A stretch of DNA of 12,100 nt, taken from Piscirickettsiaceae bacterium (GTDB lineage Bacteria; Pseudomonadota; Gammaproteobacteria; Nitrosococcales; Methylophagaceae). The stretch's first letter is position 1. The number at the start of each line of letters is the position of its first letter. The notes beneath the pieces were generated by a model. It was not told the origin of the DNA and ran no database searches. It saw only the letters and a program-made list of their open reading frames with translations. The stretch is from assembly GCA_030620285.1 (NCBI GenBank), contig JAUXFA010000011.1, forward strand, positions 1 to 12,100, in the 5' to 3' direction. The position numbers and the translations under genes are program-made. Of the stretch, positions 8,411-12,100 are shown piece by piece.

Positions 8411-8429
8411 GCATTTTCGCAGCATTTTC
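8411..8429. repeat. GCATTTTC direct repeat in the mepM-like/tyrS divergent region
   Basis: The octamer GCATTTTC occurs twice (8411-8418 and 8422-8429) with an 11-nt period, about one helical turn. It lies between the divergent mepM-like gene and tyrS, about 33 bp upstream of the tyrS -10 box. It could be a regulator site or chance in an AT-rich gap. Confidence 0.35.
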
Positions 8430-8461
8430 ATCGTAATGGAAGCCTTTGTTGATTTATCTTG

Positions 8462-8470
8462 TGATACTAT
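8462..8470 (+). promoter_or_regulatory. probable extended -10 promoter of tyrS
   Basis: TGATACTAT fits the extended -10 form (TGn followed by TACTAT). No good -35 hexamer is present at 16-18 nt, which extended -10 promoters tolerate. The start site would fall near 8477, leaving a leader of about 26 nt. GGAG at 8493-8496 is 6 nt before ATG 8503. No T-box-like leader fits in this space. The rho gene has a box of the same form. Confidence 0.45.
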
Positions 8471-8502
8471 TCGCGAAAATTAAAAGTTTATTGGAGTAAA
8501 AA

Positions 8503-9702
8503 ATGGTCCCAGTGCAACAAGCGATGGCCGAAATACGACGTGGTGCAGAGGAAATACTGGTCGAAAGTGAGTTAATTGAGAAGCTTGAAACAGGTCGCCC
8601 ACTTCGCATTAAAGCTGGGTTTGACCCAACGGCACCAGATTTACACCTAGGCCATACTGTTTTATTAAATAAGTTAAAACAGTTTCAGGATTTAGGCCAT
8701 GACGTTTTATTTTTGATTGGCGATTTTACCGGCATGATTGGTGATCCAACGGGTAAAAATGTGACACGTAAGCCATTAACTCCGGAACAAGTTCAAGAAA
8801 ATGCCAAATCGTATCAGGAGCAAGTGTTTAAAATCCTTGATCCGGAAAAAACGAAAGTTGTGTTTAATTCGCATTGGATGAACAAACTTTCATCAGCCGA
8901 TATGATCCGTTTAGCCTCTAATCACACTGTTGCCCGTATGTTAGAGCGAGATGATTTTAGTAAACGCTATAAAGGTGGCCAGCCGATCGCAATTCATGAG
9001 TTTTTATACCCACTTATTCAAGGTTATGATTCCGTGGAATTAGAAGCGGATGTTGAATTGGGTGGTACCGACCAAAAGTTTAATTTACTGATGGGCCGTG
9101 AATTACAAAAAGCCTATGGTAAACCTCAGCAAACCATCTTGACGATGCCGATCTTAGAAGGTTTAGATGGTGTTCAAAAGATGTCAAAATCACTGAATAA
9201 TTATATTGGCATTAATGATAGCCCTAAAGATATTTTTGGCAAGATCATGTCAATTTCTGATGACTTAATGTGGCGTTATATCGATTTGTTAAGTTTTCGA
9301 AATGTGTTGGAGATCCAACAATGGCGTGATGATGTGGCTGCTGGGCGCAATCCAATCGAAATCAAGAAGGATTTTGCCCAAGAAATTGTCACGCGCTTTC
9401 ATAGCGAGCAAGAAGGCCAGCAAGCCCGAGATGGTTTTGCCAATCAGTTTAAGAAAGGTAAAATTCCCGACGATATTGATGAAGTTATTTTAACTGTCGG
9501 TGATGATGGATTAGCGATTGCCAATGTATTGAAAGAGGCTGGTTTAACGGTAAGCACATCGGAAGCCTTTAGAATGATTAAACAAGGTGCGGTTAAAATT
9601 GATGGTGACAAAGTCGTTGATCGACAGTTAGTTATTACCAAAGATGTCGAGCATACCATCCAAGTGGGTAAAAGAAGGTTTGCTAAGGTTTCAACTAATT
9701 AA
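8503..9702 (+). CDS. tyrS: tyrosyl-tRNA synthetase (KMSKS type)
   Basis: Charges tRNA-Tyr with tyrosine in the cytoplasm. The 399-residue class Ic synthetase has [16 protein letters not shown] with the HIGH-type motif HLGH at 48-51, [15 protein letters not shown], the [16 protein letters not shown] segment of the active site, KMSKS at 226-230, and a C-terminal S4 RNA-binding domain (about 338-398, with [16 protein letters not shown]). The intact KMSKS places it with the TyrZ-like clade rather than the E. coli TyrS type, which has KFGKT. The length is typical of that clade. ATG 8503 is preceded by GGAG at the ideal distance. The divergent mepM-like gene and anmK on its left reproduce the gene order of Pseudomonas. 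It is followed by a hairpin and then rho, which has its own likely promoter. Confidence 0.97.
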   Translation: MVPVQQAMAEIRRGAEEILVESELIEKLETGRPLRIKAGFDPTAPDLHLGHTVLLNKLKQFQDLGHDVLFLIGDFTGMIGDPTGKNVTRKPLTPEQVQENAKSYQEQVFKILDPEKTKVVFNSHWMNKLSSADMIRLASNHTVARMLERDDFSKRYKGGQPIAIHEFLYPLIQGYDSVELEADVELGGTDQKFNLLMGRELQKAYGKPQQTILTMPILEGLDGVQKMSKSLNNYIGINDSPKDIFGKIMSISDDLMWRYIDLLSFRNVLEIQQWRDDVAAGRNPIEIKKDFAQEIVTRFHSEQEGQQARDGFANQFKKGKIPDDIDEVILTVGDDGLAIANVLKEAGLTVSTSEAFRMIKQGAVKIDGDKVVDRQLVITKDVEHTIQVGKRRFAKVSTN

Positions 9703-9758
9703 GACAAAAGAATACTGGGCTTGAGTCTTTAATAGACTAAACAAATTAATGAATAATG

Positions 9759-9794
9759 AAATTAGTTCGTTTTTAACTAGACGAACTAATTTTT
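9759..9794 (+). terminator. hairpin downstream of tyrS, possible terminator
   Basis: The arms AAATTAGTTCG (9759-9769) and CGAACTAATTT (9782-9792) are perfectly complementary over 11 bp, and a further T-A pair (9770/9781) makes 12. The 3' arm ends in a run of T (9790-9794) followed by AGTTGTTACT. The stem is AT-rich and the T tract short, so intrinsic termination would be modest. Its position 57 nt after the tyrS stop fits a terminator. It overlaps the -35 region of the proposed rho promoter. Confidence 0.55.
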
Positions 9795-9806
9795 AGTTGT
9801 TACTAT
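9778..9806 (+). promoter_or_regulatory. probable rho promoter (extended -10)
   Basis: TGTTACTAT at 9798-9806 is an extended -10 box. TAGACG at 9778-9783 matches 4 of 6 bases of the -35 consensus at a 17-nt spacer. The start site would be near 9813, giving a leader of about 95 nt. The -35 element lies inside the tyrS hairpin, so termination and initiation signals overlap. Confidence 0.4.
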
Positions 9807-9907
9807 CGACGTCAAATTTCTGAAACGTCCCCCTCCCATTTTCTAATCATTGCGCTTTTCGCGCGGCCAACTTACCCATTATTTGAACAATCCCACCTAG
9901 GTACTAC
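9807..9907 (+). promoter_or_regulatory. C-rich rho leader, possible Rho-utilisation region
   Basis: This non-coding stretch just before rho has about three C for every G by my count, with pyrimidine-rich patches such as CGTCCCCCTCCCATTTTC (9826-9843) and later ACCC and TCCCACC. The only clear fold is a small GCGC-TTTTC-GCGC hairpin at 9852-9864. C-rich, G-poor, weakly folded RNA is what Rho binds. E. coli rho is known to be autoregulated by termination in its leader, so the same is inferred here. TAGG at 9898-9901 is the likely ribosome site, 6 nt before ATG 9908. Confidence 0.4.
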
Positions 9908-11167
9908 ATGAATTTAACAGAACTTAAGAAGCAGTCTGCTGCTGAGCTTATGGAGCTTGCTCTTTCACTGAAACTTGACGGACTTGCTCGCAACCGTAAA
10001 CAAGATTTAATTTTCGCTATCGTTAAACATCACGCCAAACAGGGTGATGAAGTTGTCACTACTGGTGTTCTTGAATTATTACAAGATGGTTTTGGTTTTT
10101 TACGTTCTCCGGAAGCATCTTATGTTGCTGGCCCTGATGATATTTATGTTTCACCGAGTCAAATACGTCGTTTTCATTTAAGAACAGGCGATACCATTAC
10201 CGGTAAAATTCGGTCGCCGAAAGACAGTGAACGTTATTTTGCACTAATTAAAGTTGAAGAGCTTAACTATGAAAAACCAGAAAAATCTAAGAACAAAGTT
10301 CCGTTTGAAAATTTAACACCTTTATTTCCCAACGAACGATTTACATTAGAGCGCGGCAATGGCAGTACCGAAGATATAACACCAAGATTAATCGATCTAG
10401 CCTCTCCTATTGGTAAAGGTCAACGCGGATTGATTGTGGCACCACCAAAATCAGGTAAAACAATGATTCTGCAGATGATTGCCCAATCCATTACGGCAAA
10501 TTATCCTGAAAGTGACTTAATTGTTTTATTAATTGATGAACGTCCGGAAGAAGTAACTGAAATGCAACGTTCTGTTGTCGGTGAAGTGGTATCAAGTACC
10601 TTTGATGAGCCAGCAACACGTCATGTGCAAGTGGCTGAAATGGTCATTGAGAAAGCAAAACGTTTAGTTGAACATAAACGTGACGTTGTTATTTTATTAG
10701 ATTCAATTACACGGCTTGCACGTGCCTATAATACGGTTGCACCATCTTCAGGTAAGGTATTAACAGGTGGTGTAGATGCTAATGCACTACAACGTCCAAA
10801 GCGTTTCTTTGGTGCCGCTCGTAATATTGAAGAAGGTGGTAGTTTGACTATTATTGCGACCGCCTTGGTTGAGACTGGTTCGCGTATGGACGAAGTGATC
10901 TTTGAAGAGTTCAAAGGTACCGGTAATATGGAACTTCAACTGGAACGTAAGCTTGCTGATCGTCGTATTTATCCTGCGATTAATGTGACTCGTTCAGGTA
11001 CACGTAAAGAAGACTTGCTCACGCAAGCAGACGATCTCCACAAACTTTGGATCTTGCGTAAATTATTGGCACCAATGGATCCTATTGAAGCTATGGAATT
11101 CTTGATGGATCGGTTGAAAGCGACTAAAACCAATGCTGACTTCTTCGATACGATGAAACAAGGTTAA
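9908..11167 (+). CDS. rho: transcription termination factor Rho
   Basis: Hexameric RNA-dependent ATPase that ends transcription by binding C-rich RNA and translocating to RNA polymerase. The 419 residues equal the E. coli length and align to it without gaps. Landmarks are an N-terminal helical domain, the RNP1-type GFGFLR (61-66) of the cold-shock-like RNA-binding fold, Walker A PPKSGKT (179-185), [15 protein letters not shown], Walker B LLDSITR with D265, the Q-loop [19 protein letters not shown] (R-loop region), and SGTRKE with the arginine finger. Differences from E. coli include S182 for A in the P-loop and V224 for K in MQRxVxGEV. Bicyclomycin-contact positions L208, M219 and S266 are kept. 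There is no large insertion in the N-terminal domain. The gene has its own probable promoter and C-rich leader. miaA begins 2 nt after its stop, so the two are probably cotranscribed. Confidence 0.98.
   Translation: MNLTELKKQSAAELMELALSLKLDGLARNRKQDLIFAIVKHHAKQGDEVVTTGVLELLQDGFGFLRSPEASYVAGPDDIYVSPSQIRRFHLRTGDTITGKIRSPKDSERYFALIKVEELNYEKPEKSKNKVPFENLTPLFPNERFTLERGNGSTEDITPRLIDLASPIGKGQRGLIVAPPKSGKTMILQMIAQSITANYPESDLIVLLIDERPEEVTEMQRSVVGEVVSSTFDEPATRHVQVAEMVIEKAKRLVEHKRDVVILLDSITRLARAYNTVAPSSGKVLTGGVDANALQRPKRFFGAARNIEEGGSLTIIATALVETGSRMDEVIFEEFKGTGNMELQLERKLADRRIYPAINVTRSGTRKEDLLTQADDLHKLWILRKLLAPMDPIEAMEFLMDRLKATKTNADFFDTMKQG
11160..11163 (+). promoter_or_regulatory. ribosome-binding site supporting a CTG start of miaA
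   Basis: AAGG at the very end of rho lies 6 nt before CTG 11170. The miaA frame has no ATG, GTG or TTG between the rho end and the conserved beta strand before the P-loop, so this site decides the start. Confidence 0.5.
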
Positions 11168-11169
11168 TC

Positions 11170-12100
11170 CTGACTAGTACCACCTCCAATTATCCTCCAG
11201 CCCTATTTATTATGGGGCCGACAGCAGCGGGTAAAACTGACTTAGCAATTCAAATTGCGCAGCGCTATCCGGTTGAAATAATTAGTGTTGATTCGGCACT
11301 TGTTTACCGTGATATGGATATAGGCACGGCAAAACCAGATAGTGGTACCTTAGCAGCCTACCCTCATCATCTTGTTGATATTCTTGACCCAACAGAAAGC
11401 TATTCTGTCGGTCAGTTTCGACAAGATGCTCTGCGTTTGATGACCGATATTACCGCGAGAGGGAAGATACCTTTATTAGTGGGGGGTACCATGCTTTATT
11501 TCAAAGCGTTACAGCAAGGATTAGCTGATTTACCGAGTGCCGATCCTATCATTAGGGCGAAGTTGGAAGCGGAAGTTGAGCAATATGGTTTGGCTCATTT
11601 ACATGCTCGCCTTGCTGAAATTGATCCGGTGTCAGCAGCACGGATTCATATCAATGATCCGCAACGTTTACAGCGTGCTTTAGAGGTGTATGAAATTACC
11701 GGACAATCACTGACTGATCTCACGCAACAACCAGAAACATCACTTAATTATAATGTTATTAAGATTATAATTAGTCCTTTTGAACGCAGTGTGTTGCATC
11801 AACGTATTGCCGATAGATATAAGATGATGGTTACCAATGGTTTTGTAGATGAAGTAGAATCATTATTTAAAAGGCTTGATTGTCATCCAGATTTGCCGGC
11901 TATTCGTGCGGTTGGTTATCGGCAAGCATGGGCACATTTGTCGGGTGAATATGATCAGGAAACTATGATTGATAAAGCCATTATTGCAACCCGACAAATG
12001 GCAAAACGCCAGTTGACATGGCTAAGGTCACAACACGATGGTGTATGGTTTGATAGTGGCGCAGGTTTGCCTATTGAACAAATATTGAACTTTTTGGAGA
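11170..12100 (+). CDS. miaA: tRNA dimethylallyltransferase, 3' end beyond the window
   Basis: MiaA adds a dimethylallyl group to A37 of tRNAs reading codons that begin with U, which stabilises codon pairing. The window holds 310 codons, close to the usual 310-316, so only the last few residues are missing. Motifs are the P-loop MGPTAAGKT (15-23 from CTG), DSALVYRDMDIGTAKP, HHLVDILDPTESYS, VGGTMLYFKAL, DPQRLQRALEVYEITG (tRNA/substrate region), AVGYRQAW, and TRQMAKRQLTWLR. The frame is open from rho onward but lacks ATG, GTG or TTG before the P-loop. CTG 11170, with AAGG 6 nt upstream, gives an N-terminus (TSTTSNYPPALFIMG) matching the family. The first ATG, 11212, would delete the beta strand leading into the P-loop. 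It is 2 nt from the rho stop. In many gammaproteobacteria miaA follows mutL and precedes hfq; the rho linkage is different. Confidence 0.95.
   Translation, partial: MTSTTSNYPPALFIMGPTAAGKTDLAIQIAQRYPVEIISVDSALVYRDMDIGTAKPDSGTLAAYPHHLVDILDPTESYSVGQFRQDALRLMTDITARGKIPLLVGGTMLYFKALQQGLADLPSADPIIRAKLEAEVEQYGLAHLHARLAEIDPVSAARIHINDPQRLQRALEVYEITGQSLTDLTQQPETSLNYNVIKIIISPFERSVLHQRIADRYKMMVTNGFVDEVESLFKRLDCHPDLPAIRAVGYRQAWAHLSGEYDQETMIDKAIIATRQMAKRQLTWLRSQHDGVWFDSGAGLPIEQILNFLE

Noticed and set aside
9852..9864. GCGC-TTTTC-GCGC hairpin as a terminator before rho
   Set aside because: Only four base pairs and no T tract follows; treated as minor structure in the leader.
11212..11214. ATG 11212 as the miaA start
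   Set aside because: It begins at the P-loop itself and removes the conserved strand LFI; no ribosome site is visible before it.
1..12100. Mobile element, phage, defence island, tRNA or CRISPR content
   Set aside because: No transposase or integrase motif, terminal repeat, regularly spaced repeat or tRNA-like fold was seen, and the window is almost fully occupied by core genes.

Overview
The window looks like ordinary chromosomal core sequence of a moderately AT-rich gammaproteobacterium. The reasons are a 419-residue Rho that aligns without gaps to the E. coli protein, the tyrS / M23 endopeptidase / anmK arrangement also found in Pseudomonas and relatives, and the sequence types of GcvH, AnmK and MiaA. 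The codon use and the glycogen genes would fit a methylotrophic or sulfur-oxidising lineage (Methylophaga / Thiotrichales-like), but that placement is a guess. I see no mobile element, tRNA, rRNA or CRISPR array.

Left part (1-5723): alpha-glucan (glycogen) metabolism. On the minus strand is the start of glgB (branching enzyme), running off the left edge and interrupted by an in-frame TAA at codon 48. Across a 115-bp divergent gap lies a tight plus-strand run: glgC (ADP-glucose pyrophosphorylase), a GH57 alpha-glucan enzyme overlapping glgC by 11 nt, malQ (GH77 4-alpha-glucanotransferase) 8 nt later, and gcvH (lipoyl carrier of glycine cleavage), whose ATG shares one base with the malQ stop. 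GlgC makes ADP-glucose, GlgB would branch the polymer, and the GH57 enzyme and MalQ trim or rearrange glucan chains. GcvH is the functional outlier.

Middle part (5726-8380, minus strand): a LysM/M23 peptidoglycan endopeptidase followed 9 nt later by anmK (anhydro-MurNAc kinase). Together they cover cell-wall opening and recycling of the released sugar. anmK and gcvH converge with only 2 nt between their stop codons.

Right part (8381-12100, plus strand): tyrS (KMSKS-type tyrosyl-tRNA synthetase), a 205-bp gap with a 12-bp hairpin and a C-rich leader, rho (transcription terminator), then miaA (tRNA isopentenyltransferase). miaA begins 2 nt after the rho stop, apparently at a CTG codon, and runs off the right edge within a few residues of its expected end. 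Both tyrS and rho are preceded by an extended -10 box of the form TGnTACTAT.

No new multi-gene system is evident. The items most worth checking are the interrupted glgB, the probable CTG start of miaA, the rho leader, and the translational coupling of gcvH to malQ.
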